DNA of 64,000 bases. It comes from Mytilus galloprovincialis. Lineage: Eukaryota; Mollusca; Bivalvia; Mytilida; Mytilidae. The stretch is taken from contig NC_134842.1 in NCBI RefSeq assembly GCF_965363235.1, positions 31,868,958 to 31,932,957 on the forward strand, in the 5' to 3' direction. Below are positions 1-11,781 of this stretch, one piece after another. Position numbers and translations under genes: made by a program. Within the stretch, counting starts at the first letter, position 1; every line of letters starts with the position of its first letter. The notes under the pieces were generated by a model. The model was given only the letters and a program-made list of their open reading frames with translations, made no database searches and was not told the DNA's origin.

Positions 1-69
1 ATAATATATTCATGTTTTTGGAATTCCTAGTAAATCCTAATAAAACAACTTGACTCATATTGCACTCAC

Positions 70-3000
70 CAGATTCATAGCTGGCTCCTTCTGTTGCCTC
101 ACAGGCTCCTTTGGATGTAATTCTTTCTTCTTTAAGTTTTAATCGTCTTAATTTTTGTTCTGGTAATTTTGATTTCTTTTGCCGTTTTTCTCTTTCATGG
201 TCTTTCTTGGAATTGTAAGGGACTGTGAAACTTCCAGGAGAAAGTCCATGTCTTTTGAATGTCTGTAATTACAAAAAAGATGTTTATTTATCAAATAGTT
301 TGGTATTATATAATTACATCTTTAAAGACTTTAGACTTTCTTTGGGGAGGCTCAATCTTCAATAATCAAATTTAATTCAATAATTTGTTTACTCCATTAG
401 TCAAAATACAAAAAACAGGATAAACATTGAAGCAGAAGAATGCAGATACCATAATTTATAATTTTCAACAAATATTTTGTTTTGCTAAATAGTAATGCAT
501 TTTAATGATAAATTAAGTTTGTCATTTATATTTACACCCGTATTTAAAAAAAAAAATGTGACTTAAATTTACAGATAAATTCTATTGTCCAATTGCAGAA
601 ATATGTTACCTAAATAATGAATTGTAATTGGATTTCCAATGGAAATAGTCACTACATTCAACAAGAGTGCACACACTGAAATGTCTCGCCTTCTTTACTA
701 ATCCTTGATACTATCTTGATAGACCTAAATATAAAGCTTTGTTACAACTGTAACATAAACTCAACATTAACCAAGAAAATGAAACATTGATCAATGAACC
801 ATGAAAATGAGGTCAAGGTCAGATGAACCATGCCAGGCAGACATGTACAGCTAACAATTCTTCAATACAACAAATATAGTTGACTTATTGCTTATAAATA
901 AAGAAAAACAGACCAAAACACAAACACTTAAAACTTAGGAATGGACCGTGAAAATGAGGTCAAGGTCAAATAAAACCTGCGTAAATGACATATTGATCAT
1001 AAACTATTTCCATACACCAAATATAGTTGACCTAATGCATAAAATATTAGAAAAATAGACCAAAACTAAAAAACTTAATTTTGACCACTGAACCATGATG
1101 ACACCTGTCAGCTAGACATGTACACCTTACAATCATTCCATACACCAATTAAAGTAGACCTATTGCATATAGTATAAGAAAAACAGACCAAAACACAAAA
1201 ACTTAACTATAACCACTGAACCATGAAAATGAGGTCAAGGTCAGATGACACCTACCAGTTGGACATGTACACCTTACAGTCCTTCCATACACCGAATATA
1301 CTAGACCTATTGCTTATAGTATCTGAGATATGGACTTGACCACGAAAACTTAACCTTGTTCACTGATCCATAAAATGAGGTCGAGGTCAAGTGAAAACGG
1401 TCTGACAGGCATGAGGACCTTGCAAGGTACGCACATACCAAATATAGTTATCCAATTACTTATAATAAGAGAGAATTTAACATTACAAAAAATCTGAACT
1501 TTTTTTTCAAGTAGTCACTGAATCATGAAAATGAGCTCAAGGACATTGGACATGTGACTGACGGAAAGTTTGTAACATGAGGCATCTATATACAAAGTAT
1601 GAAGCATCCAGGTCTTCTACCTTCTAAAATATAAAGCTTTTAAGAAGTGAGCTAACACCGCCGCCGCCGCCGGATCACTATCCCTATGTCGAGCTTTCTG
1701 CAACAAAAGTTGCAGGCTCGACAAAAACAATTCTTGAAATCAACCTTTGAAATGACACCATGCACAGAAATGACATGCAAGACAGAAAAACAGAAAAAAT
1801 AACATAAAAATTTCATTTTGATTAACCTCGGACAAGTAGTTTCTTCCTTCATTAATACAGGCAGCAGAGGCTTTTACTCGAAAGTCCAAGCTTTCACTCT
1901 CTCCATAGTGCAGATGTTTTGGAGCACGCAAGGAAGCTGCTCTATTTGCATGCTCACATGCCTGGCTAGACCCTAAATCTGCATAAGAAGCTGCCTTCAA
2001 AATGACTGGCTCAAAAAGGTTTTGCAGTTTTTCTCGTAAAACAGGATCTGATAGTGGAGCCTTGTATGGTAAGCTTCTATGAAGGTATTTCACACTAGGT
2101 TTCCTTTTGTAGCCACAGAACCTGGGTTGACACAGGCTATGATCCCCAAATTGGTGTGGAATTAATGCTTCCAGGTTATTTTTCATGTCATCTGGTTGAC
2201 CTTGATTTTTGGCAAAAACATATTTGATGGATTTTGTCAAATGTCTTATGACTAAGCTGCTAATTTTCAAATTCTTGTTATTTTTTTGTAGATCATATAA
2301 TCTGGCAACAATGTTTTTGATGGTATGATTTTTGTCAAATTTTTTAGTAACTGTTAAATTAAGTTCAGATTTTAGCCTTGCTATCAATGTGTTATCCCCA
2401 TCTCCCTCGATAGTCTTTACAGGGGTTCCTTGTTCCAGCAACTCTTTGACAGCCTGCATTCCTGCTTGGCTTTCCATCAATCTAGCTGACCCTCTGTGAT
2501 TCCACACACATCTGTGTGGTCTTGGTTTTCTACCTGGCCTATTTCTCTTCCACCATTTGCATGTTCCACACGTACGATGCTTAACAATTGTTTTGATAAC
2601 TTTATTACCATACTCACGCTTGCTCATCAAAAATGTATGACCTACAGACATATAAATTTTCGCTATTTTATATCAAAAAATAGAAATTAGATGTGAAGGA
2701 ATTGATTAAAATTGGCCTAAGGCCAGGATTTTTTAATTTATTGGTTTACGGATCCGCCGACCCGATTTTGCTGATTTCCAGAATAAAAATAAAATTCACT
2801 TTTCACGCTTTTTTATTCCCGCCGACCTTAACAAATGCATTATCCCTGAAAAATAATTAAAATATTTTTTTTCCTGAAATGAAATGCATTAATCACTAAC
2901 AAAATTGACAACACTTTCTGGTGTGAAAAAAAAACCCTTCCAGTTTACGTTTCTAAATATAGACAAATCAATTATAACTGACCTTGAAATGTCGTTTGCG

Positions 3001-6000
3001 CAAATAATTTTGCGGAACGAAACTTGTGTTTAAAACCAATTACACAATAAGTTCGTTTACCTTATTTGTCATCAGTCCGTAAGATGCATCATCTCATAGA
3101 AATAGACTTGTCCAAATGTGGACAGGGTGAAGGCATCAAATTAAAGAACTGAATATTAACAAATCATTAGGAATTTTCTTGTTTTTATAGGTAATAAAAA
3201 AATGTCGTTCATTTGGATAAAAAAACGGGAATGCAAGACAACAGATTAACCCGATATCGTTTTTCCAGTGGACGATTCTATTGGGTTTTTGACACGTGTG
3301 TTGAAACTTATTTTCGTACGACGTTTATGCATTTTTTCTTTATCAGTTTTCGTGCTTGAAGATCATTATTTACCAAGTTTTCTGGAATTGATTAAGAGCT
3401 ACGCGAATCTATTTTTCTTGTTTCTGAAATGATGATTTAATTTCGTCTTTGTCCGTGCATCCCCTTTTTTTTTACTGTAAATTACTAGACAATGTCATGC
3501 GTAGTTTATAACAGCTGAGCAATAATATTTCATCGAACTAAAATTTTAGAAATGATGATAAAATAGCATAACAAACATATTGCTAGAAAGGTGAAATATA
3601 TATTGATTTTGCATATCTTTTTGTCTTCAAAGATGATTTTTTTTCTTTTTTTTTTTCCCGACCGACCGACCCGACCTTTTCATGGGGAAAATCCGTAAAC
3701 CAACAAATTAAAAAACCGTGGCCTAATAGTTTCAAATAAAAAGATCTCTATTAGATGATTTAACAGAATATTCATGGTAGCCAATATTTATATTGTTTAC
3801 CACATTTATGCTCTTTAAGACCTTGACAATCAATAGACTTCAAGATTTTGTAAGAGCTAAGTAGTAAGTATGTACAAAATGGAATGATGGACGGTAGCAT
3901 GACCAAATCTCTCTCTGTCAATGTCTGGCAAAATTATATACTTTTAAGATAATTAAAAATATACATTACCAGTTAAACTATCAAATCCCCTTTTCTGCCA
4001 TCCATGGTCAGTACAAACAGTCATTCCAGAAAAATTAACAGCTGGCACAGATTCATTTCTGTTGAAAAAAAGCAAACAAATTCAAAGATACACACTAAAG
4101 AACAGCAATCAACATGTCAATATTTCAGTGGAATAAATCACAGTTGGTGTGCTGGGTCACCAGACACATTTTTTAAAACTAGATACCCTAAGACAGCAAC
4201 CATTTGATTTTCAGGGGGGGGGGGGGGGCTATGTTTTTTTGGAAAAAAAAGTTTGTTTCTAGTTTTTGTTTGTTTCACCCTCAGCGGCCACTATATGTAA
4301 TGCTAAAATTGAAAAAAAAATTGTTTTCGACTTGTTGCAAAAAAAATAGATTGTTTTTCGCCTGCCAGGTGAACTAAAAAATGGTGGAAATGATTTCTCT
4401 GTCTAACATGACATCCCTAAAACGCTTTTTTGACAAGGCAGTATTAAAAACAACATTATTTGGCTGTATTGGAGATTGCACTGTAATTTTCAAGATAAAC
4501 AACAATAAAGGCACTTTTTATTTGCTTCAATTTTCTGTTTTGTCACGTGATCTGGTTCATCATGATCATCAGTATAAGTACATCATTGAAGATGAAAAAC
4601 AGCATCGAAAGCATTGTTTAAGCCACACATTCTGTATGTATGTGCCTGTTCAAAGTCAGGGGCCTGTTAATCAGTGGTTGTCGTTAGTTTATGGGTTACA
4701 TATTGGTTTTTATTATTTTGTACATAAATGAGCACGTCAGTTTTCTTGTTTTCTTGTTTTACATTGTCATTTTGGGGAATTTTATAGCTGACTATGCGTA
4801 CAGGGCTTTCCTCATTGTTGAAGGCTGTACGGTGACCTAACGTTGTTAATTTTTTTGTCAATTGGTCTCTTGTGGAGAGTTGTCTCATTGGCAACCCTAC
4901 CTGCTACATTATTTTTTTATTTTTTCCTATGCTTAAATAAATACTAATTTTATGTAAATTATAGATTTTGTGTCAATCTACAGTGTAGTTTTACCATATC
5001 CTTTCTTATATAAACATTGTGTAATTAAAAATCAGTGTAACTAATACCTATTATTTGAATTAGTATCTGTCATGTCAGTATGACTATCAGTATTAGTATC
5101 TGTCATGTCAGTATGACTATCAGTATTAGTCTCCAGCATATTCTCAGTTCCATTTTCATCCTCTGCAGCATTGCTGTAAAATATTCAATACACAATTTCT
5201 ATTAATAAAATTCACATCAATTGAACCAAGATCAAACAGCAATAAATTTATATCAATTTCTTAACCAATTTTTAAGCTTACACAACTTTTTGCAAATATT
5301 GCGATTTAAAAAAAAACCCAATGATTTAGATATGTTATGAAAATCTATTTAAACCATAAAACATATTCTATATATGAGGGGGGGATAGGAGGGGTCCTCA
5401 TCCCAAAATCCCGGGCTTAGAAACACGAAATTAAGAGTTCCCGATTTTAAATAAATTGAAATCCAGACATCCCTAAATTCAAATACAGAATTTATAGATC
5501 CTAACAATTAGGTCAATCCTGATATCACGACTTAAAAACACCAGATCCTGGATTCCCGATAAAGGTCCTACCCCCTTCCCCATATATGGCTATGAAGTAT
5601 TCTATGATACAATTTTGATGATTCCTAATAACAATCACACACAAAAATCACCCCCCCCCCCCCCCAAAAAAAGAAAAAAAAAAAAAAAACTGTTGTTCAT
5701 TTTATTGAAAATGTATGTTTATAAGGAATAGTGCTATAACTCATCACTTTAGAACTTCAATAAAAAGGTGTTTAACATGTTCTTAATTTGTGTTAATAAG
5801 GTCATGCATTTGTACAAACTTCCTTCTTTAAAATAAAAAAAAAACTCCTTTTTTTTGTATGCTTTCTGCATACATGATCATAAGTCTTAAAAAAACATGT
5901 AAACATGAAAACTAACCTCTTTTCAGCTTCAAATGCCTCTCTGCATCTTTGATCCATACTTAAATTGGCAAAACCTTCTATCATTTCCCCTGCTCTCCTC

Positions 6001-7812
6001 TCCATAACTTTTAAATTCTTATGTGAAATAGGTGGCAGGTTCAAAGTGGACAGTACATTGTTTACCCTCTGAGGACCACCTAAGGCATCAATCATTGCTG
6101 AAAAAAAAGTAAAACATTATATATACATCATTGTACATTATAACAACACTTGTACATGCATGTATGTTTAATTTAAGTGCAGACATTTTTGACAAAAGCT
6201 TTTCTCAGCAAAATCAATTTGAGTTAATATATGCTGATCATATTCCTCTGTAAATGTTTTATAAATGAAATGTATTTTCACAGATTAAAATAAAAATATT
6301 GTCCGTTCATCTTGCTTTTTTTTATATATAAAAAAAGCTGTGGAGTCTAACATCTTTTATTTCCCAAAATATCATGCAAAATTTCCTACATGTAAGCAAA
6401 TATTACCATTTGTAAGAAAATAATAAAAAATGGTGTCTCAAGAATAATGCTTTTAAAAAATGATAAATATCTCTCATATATTTCTTACTAAGTACATGTA
6501 CATGTAACTACATTGAAAAAGTTTCTATTGTAGGAGTAAAACAACTTTTCATATAAAAAATTAAAGTAAAAGAGATCTTGAAAATGATTTTGGCTTATAA
6601 ACATGATAAATACTATAATTCAGTCCTATTTTTAGCAATCTGCTCATGAATAAAACATTCTCTGATTTCTCATCCAATGTCTTGATGAAAAGAGGGAGGC
6701 TTTTTTCAGGTGTTTTTAAGCTCAAAATTGGTATCATGTAGAATTTTTTTATTTTGGGATTATAGACCAGATTGAATTTTGTTTATCTCAAGACCTCAGG
6801 ATTTCTCTATACTTGTGTTTAAAAGCCCAGGATTTTTGGATCAGGACCCACTTATTCCTCTTAAAATACATGTATGGGGTACCCGTGTGTGAGCGGGTGA
6901 GTGGACTAAAACTTACATGTATTTATTTATTCTGTCTTGATATTATGACAATGAAATTGAAGGAAAACCAACCATTTTTCTGTTTCATGAAAATCAACCC
7001 GGAAATTGATAGATACAAATCTGGGTCTGTTCGCCCTGTTACACATTCGTCCTAGATCCATTCGCCTATTTTTTTTTTGGCATTGTTGTTAAATTGCAGA
7101 ATATTCATTGGTCATGTTCAAAGTTTGTTGAAAAATCGCAGAATATTTGCATTATATAACTAATAACTAGTAACGAACTCAGGGTGGAAAAAACTAGGAC
7201 GTACCAACCTACGGCAAGTATGTAATCAGGGTGAACATACCAGATACATGTACAATGTTAAATGATGAATCGGAATGAAGGATAGATACAAATAATAATT
7301 AATAATAAATAAATACTGAAAGGCATACTAAATTGTTTCTTACCTGCCCCAAGCTTAGTATTCACACAGAAACTTGGCATGCCCTTGGAACTTGGGTTTT
7401 CTTTGTGCGTTGATCCATATGGAACCCTGTTCAATTCCTGGCACGATGTGCACTGGATATAAAGATAGCCACCAAGTCCACATTTCATCTCTCCTTTTAT
7501 AGTCTCGTGGCTTAATATAAGAGGGCCGTTATAACACCTCGAACAAAATTTAAGATGGTCCAGTAGTGTTCCCCATTCCACCAATCTTCTCCCCGAATGC
7601 CAGGAGGTACTGGTATTTATCTTTGTACTCCCCAGAAGTTTGTCAATGCCGGGGCAGCAAACGGCACAGCCTGTTGCCCCGGCTATACATAAGTGTCCCA
7701 CACCATAATTGTGGTCAATTTCAATGTTTTCTGCAACTTCAGGTTCACTTGTTTCTTGTAGTGTCTTTGAAAACCTCCCCCGTTTGTCGCGACAGACGAC
7801 CGAGTCGGCCAT
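70..7812 (-). CDS. Mutator-like transposase-domain protein, 5' six exons (3' end off window)
   Basis: Six exons on the minus strand: 7812-7344, 6097-5917, 5173-5048, 4058-3970, 2641-1827 and 262-70. Every junction is GT-AG and the phases are continuous, giving 624 residues before the window ends. The start (MADSVVCRDKRGRF) has a good AAAATGG context. The N-terminal part has two CxxC pairs (FCSRC, CTSC), then a GRRLVEWG...NTKLGAGAMIDALGG...LNLPPISHK stretch typical of the metazoan Mutator-like transposase domain. TDHGWQKRG (D276) and EGDGDNT (D369/D371) look like the catalytic acids, followed by CGTCKWWKRNRPG, HRCVWNHRGSARLMES and FGDHSLCQPRFC. Exon 3 encodes an 11-residue direct repeat (NTDSHTDMTDT). 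Relatives often add a YqaJ exonuclease domain, which would be outside this window. The intact frame and five introns suggest a host-like gene rather than a fresh transposon. A role in DNA transactions is inferred only from the family. Confidence 0.85.
660..1727 (-). repeat. 1.06-kb hairpin-ended repeat, copy 1 (in intron 5 of the Mutator-like gene)
   Basis: Begins AACAAGAGTGCACACACTG and ends in a hairpin whose arms are GTCGAGC...GCTCGAC around TGCAAC/GTTGCA, followed by an A run. The body is a series of imperfect direct repeats of about 130 bp, each with ATGAGGTCAAGGTCA and a 'caaatatagt(t)gacctattgc' block. A GCC-rich triplet run lies just inside the hairpin. The same element recurs at 11782-12864 in the opposite orientation and, truncated, at 52394. 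No ORF of note, so it is probably non-autonomous. Confidence 0.85.
2721..3723. mobile_element. PIF/Harbinger-like non-autonomous DNA element, about 1.0 kb
   Basis: Terminal inverted repeats of about 33 bp: the left end reads GGCCAGGATTTTTTAATTT and continues with TTGGTTTACGGAT. The right end, reverse-complemented, reads GGCCACGGTTTTTTAATTTG and continues the same way. Direct TAA triplets flank both ends (2718-2720 and 3724-3726). A 3-bp TWA-type duplication is characteristic of PIF/Harbinger. The interior has no transposase frame. It sits in intron 4 of the Mutator-like gene. Confidence 0.75.
4620..4925 (+). repeat. Interspersed repeat family A, copy 1
   Basis: About 300 bp. Recognisable blocks are 'atgtatgtgcctgttc', 'cagtggttgtcgtt', 'gaaggctgtacggtgacct' and the 3' block 'gagttgtctcattggcaa'. 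Other copies: 26675-26970, 58440-58855 (diverged) and 63445-63525 (3' part), with minus-strand pieces near 63690. The apparent ORF at 4381-4731 runs into this repeat and is not a gene. Confidence 0.75.
5373..5590 (+). repeat. Interspersed repeat family B (CCCGAAATCCCG type), copy 1
   Basis: About 220 bp, with G-rich start, C-rich end and internal 'atcccaaaatcccgggctta' and 'cccgataaaggtccta' blocks. Homologous copies lie at 25870-26095 and 54765-54990. The opposing G-rich and C-rich ends suggest a small inverted-repeat (MITE-like) element. It sits in intron 2 of the Mutator-like gene. Confidence 0.65.
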
Positions 7813-8135
7813 TTTGTGTTATTGTTTACATTGGATATGATTATTACGTTACTTCCAAAACACATATTCGGACTTAAAATTAGATATTTCAACTAAATTA
7901 ATCAATTTAAAATGGAAACTGAAAGAATATTTGTATTTGTCAAATTTTTTAAATGTGAAAAATAAAATTATGGAAATCGCCGGAAAATACCGAGGTGAAA
8001 AGATAAGATCGACCTCGGTAGACTTCGACTAATTTTAGTCACGTGGTCTATTATGGGTCGGATACCTTAATATCATTTTATATGAACATCATGTTGAATA
8101 TTTACATTTTCTCAAAAAGTTTTTATTTTACTTAG

Positions 8136-8290
8136 CTAATAAAGAAGATGATGGATTCCCAAACAGAAATCTTGATGACAGTGAAAAAATTGAAGAATTG
8201 CACCAATTGTTACAGAGAATCGATTTCAAGCAGAAACAGATGCTCAAAGATAAGGGAATACAACAGCCATCCATGTTCCTTCACATATAA
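8136..8290 (+). CDS. Candidate terminal coding exon, unknown protein
   Basis: A pyrimidine-rich acceptor (TTTTATTTTACTTAG) precedes an open frame of about 50 codons. It encodes a charged, helix-prone segment (NKEDDGFPNRNLDDSEKIEE, then LHQLLQRIDFKQKQMLKDKG) and ends at TAA 8288-8290. The residue mix is unlike random AT-rich translation, but no upstream exon was located in the 320 bp to the divergent Mutator-like start. Could be a short pseudo-exon. Confidence 0.3.
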
Positions 8291-8587
8291 AAGTATATAT
8301 TGTATATATATATTTTGTCTACATTTTCTGAATTTATGATTTTAAAAATCTTTCAAAAGATATAAATGTACATTGTAAGTCATGTAATTCAAATAGAGAC
8401 GTGCCATTGTCTTTGATAAAAGATAGAGTTACATGTATGCCTTTTTAGTATTATCAGCTTATATACTTACTTAGCCTTGTTAAAATCTGTAAATATACCT
8501 TATGTATATTACATGTATGTTGAAGTGTCTGTCAGAATATATACATATATGCATGTGATCATAATGTTTCAAATAGCCAAACATTGT

Positions 8588-8590
<3 letters not shown>

Positions 8591-8623
<33 letters not shown>
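8591..8623. repeat. (TA)n microsatellite
   Basis: An uninterrupted TA run at the tail end of the SINE copy on the minus strand. It is probably the SINE's 3' simple-repeat tail. Confidence 0.9.
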
Positions 8624-8625
<2 letters not shown>

Positions 8626-8785
8626 ACTCGTCTAAACATCAACCCAACAATGTTAGATCTGTAAATTTGCTTTCACAAATTTTTGGTTCTACCCTCGCCG
8701 GGATTCGAACCCATGCTACTGTGATATCGTGACACCAAATCGCCTGCACTGCAGCCGTCCCGCTAGACCACACGACCACCTGGGC
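8623..8785 (-). mobile_element. tRNA-derived SINE, copy 1
   Basis: Read on the minus strand, the element starts GCCCAGGTGGTCGTG, contains a box-A-like TGGTCTAGCGGG and a canonical box B GGTTCGAATCC. It continues into an unrelated body and ends in a TA repeat. Box A and box B spacing and the extra arm-like stretch resemble a class II (Leu/Ser-like) tRNA, but there is no credible functional tRNA fold. It is therefore called a SINE head rather than a tRNA gene. Confidence 0.75.
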
Positions 8786-8802
8786 TATATACATGTATAT
8801 AT

Positions 8803-8954
8803 ACAACTCGTCTAAACATCAACCTAACAATGTTAGATCTGTACATGTAAATTTGCTTTCACAAATTTTTGGTTCTTCCCTCGCTGGTATTCGAACCCAT
8901 GCTACTGTGATATCGTGACACCAAATCGCCTGCACTGCAGCCGTCCCGCTAGAC
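8803..8954 (-). mobile_element. tRNA-derived SINE, copy 2 (head truncated)
   Basis: A near-identical second copy in the same orientation, separated from copy 1 by a short TA-rich spacer. Box B reads GGTTCGAATAC (one change). The first bases of the tRNA-like head are missing and replaced by a TA run. Confidence 0.7.
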
Positions 8955-8959
8955 ATATA

Positions 8960-10500
8960 TATATATATTGAGTATTGGAAATCCTGTACACCCTTTCCTT
9001 AGACCAAGTTTAACAAATATAATATGAATGTTTAAATTCAACTAATTATCTCCTGGCAATACACATTTATTTTAGGAACTTTTTATGTTTTATTTTGCAG
9101 TAAGCAGCTGTTTGTGATGCTTATAGGCATAAACAATCTAGTCTGGACATGTAAAACAGCAGCTGGTTCTATTTTGAAGTAAGCTATTTGGTGATTACAT
9201 TAATTTGACATGACCAAACCAAGTCTTGGGATAAATTAATAGTACTCATTGTCATGATTGTACTAGCTTTTTATTGTTTTATATATTTTATGAAAAATAC
9301 TGTTAGTTGAGGCCTGCAAAAATTAATTTATAAGGAGATGAAGTGTTGCTGCCAATGAGAGTAGAGATATCTAACAAATAGCATGAATAGAGTCATGGAG
9401 GATTGAATTCATACTCATTTTTATTAGAGTGTTACAAAATAATTGCAGGAAAAAAAACAACAACAACAAAAATCTAAATAATTGTGTATTTAGTAGAATT
9501 AGCCAAATCAAACAATAACTGTTTTAAATCTTGTATGAAATTTTCACATTTCTATTGATTAAATATTATTTTATAGATCAAATAATAAATAGATAAAAGG
9601 GCAGTAATCCAGTCTCAGATTTTTGTTTTGGTTATATTGTATACAGCTGATTGTATTTTAATACTATTTACAAATACTTCTTATATGTCAAAAGAAAAAA
9701 AAATTGCTGTACCTGATATTGTGATTTATATTGAAATTGATAAAGACAACAAACTCAATAATGAGCTATTCCAATATCAATCTCCCTAGGGAAAAAATGG
9801 GGTGCTACCTAATTTTAGACCTCCATAGTGCCCATAGACACATCAAACACTTGCCAAAATATAAGCCTGAACCCCTGAGGGGATCACACATTAAATTATA
9901 AAAGTTGTATATATTCTACACCGTGAATAAGACCAAACAATGATAGAAGGAGTTAGTTTTAAAATATAATTGAAAAACTAAACTGATACAAATCAATAAT
10001 TTTTTTGATGTTGATAAATAAATCACAATGTGTAATAGTTGTAATAAATTGTTATGCCAGCCTACAATAGTAGAAGGGGTTTATGTTTAATGATCCATGC
10101 TTTTGTTTGTTTATTCTTTCATCTGTTCTGCTTTAGGTTCAAGTTTTGGTAAAAGTTTTTGGTCAGGATAGTTGTTAATGATGTTAACGACCAATCAACT
10201 TAAAAATAAATATACATGTGCCTTATGATATGATCTTTCTAAGGATAAATTAATGGTTTGACCCCAATTTCATGGTCCATTGAAAATAGAAAATTTATCA
10301 CAACTTCTAGCTATTCTTTTTATAGAGTTATTCCACGAGATATTTTTGGGTCACTCATTAGAATATCTTTTAAATATATGATTTTGATTACAACTGCATT
10401 AAGATAGAATAATTGCATGCATAAAATTATTGCTTTTGTCACATATATATCACTTGTCAATTTAATGAAATTAAACATTTTTTTTTATTACTTTATTACA
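8960..10500. other. AT-rich stretch without a supported gene
   Basis: No frame, splice-bounded exon or long inverted repeat is convincing here. A short block near 9340 ('gttgctgccaatgagag') resembles the 3' part of repeat family A on the minus strand. Confidence 0.5.
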
Positions 10501-10501
10501 G

Positions 10502-10840
10502 AAGCTACAAAATAGAGCTAAGGCCCTTTAAGCCAAGAAACTGCCAGTGTCAGAAAAGGACAAACTTAGAAAGGCCATGCAAATTGTTGGGACAGTAATT
10601 CTGTAGATAAACTCGCCTGATCACAACTGGGATTTGACTGTCACAAGATTTTAAATCTTACATGGATAAACTATAGTCATTTACTAGACTGTAAATACCA
10701 GAGACAGCTGAGTGCACAGGGCAAAGAGCTGAGGTCCAAGTAAATCAGAGAGGCCTTGTCACAAGAAATGTACAGAACTTGCATGGATTTTTACTTCAGG
10801 GCATATGACACAAAATTGAGAGATATCAATAAAAATTTCT
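10502..10840 (+). other. Candidate 3' terminal exon or non-coding transcript end
   Basis: A strong acceptor (poly-T tract then TTATTACAG at 10493-10501) is followed by a stretch less AT-rich than its surroundings. A poly(A) signal AATAAA lies at 10828-10833. The best frame (SYKIELRPFKPRNCQCQKRT..., 31 codons to TAA) is short. Another frame has EKDKLRKAMQIVG after an early stop. It may be a 3' UTR of a plus-strand gene that includes the 8136 exon. That link is inference. Confidence 0.3.
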
Positions 10841-11781
10841 TTAAATTTTAATAAGGACCAATTCAAAGGTACACTTTTGGAATTTGCAAGAACAAAAATA
10901 CCTTCATGTTTACTTTTGAATTATAGTTGACAGTTTTCAGTTTAAGGGGGGAACCCTTAAAATGAAGTGGTTTGGTTTATTGAATTTGATTATTTTTTAA
11001 AGTAAAAAAATGAATTACTGCTCTTTTATTTCAACATTTGCATTTTTTATTAAAATTATTTACAAGTACAGCATATCGGTGACATCAGATTATGTTAATG
11101 TGTTTGGTTAAGCTACATATTTCTTTTTACTTAAACTTTCTGTTGCCTTTTCTAATTAATTAAATGCTGAATAATAATTTGAGTGTTGCTCATTTCAGTG
11201 TCTTGTATTTGCTGTCAAGATTTTTCCTGTAAGATTTCACATTATTTATAATCGCTTGGTCAAAGGGAGATAACTTTTTGAATCTTCACATTAGATAATC
11301 TGCGAAGAGGATTATGTAAAATGTAAATAGTTCAAAATTAATTTTATGGTTCAAAAAAATCAAAATAAGTTATTGCCATTCATTATAAATAAATTTCTAT
11401 CAAAAATAAGGCTCAAAGAATTTTTTTATTTTATTTATATAAATAATAACAAAGTACACACATCATGCACATGTTGACTTCATAAAATTTGTAAACAAAA
11501 AAAAATTGAAAATAAAACTAAAAAATTTTAACTAATCAGGAGACAGTCAATACACCAAATATATTTATAAGCATATAAACTTATTATTTTCTTCAATTGT
11601 CCAAGTACATATTCAATATTGATAATTTTTCTTGACATTACATAATTTTGTTGATAAAAGTTTATTTGTGTGCTATTTTATTCAATTGTACATATTTGAA
11701 GTATTTCATTACACCTTATTATTTTTATTCTTGCATACAGCATTTGGAATGAATTTTAATCAATGTTCGAGTAGCAGGATG

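Noticed and set aside
4381..4731. 116-residue plus-strand ORF as a gene
   Set aside because: Its 3' half is repeat family A and it carries no domain. A by-product of the repeat.
8690..8785. A tRNA gene on the minus strand
   Set aside because: Box A and box B are present, but the acceptor and anticodon arms do not close and the sequence continues into a repeated body with a TA tail. A second copy is adjacent. SINE head.
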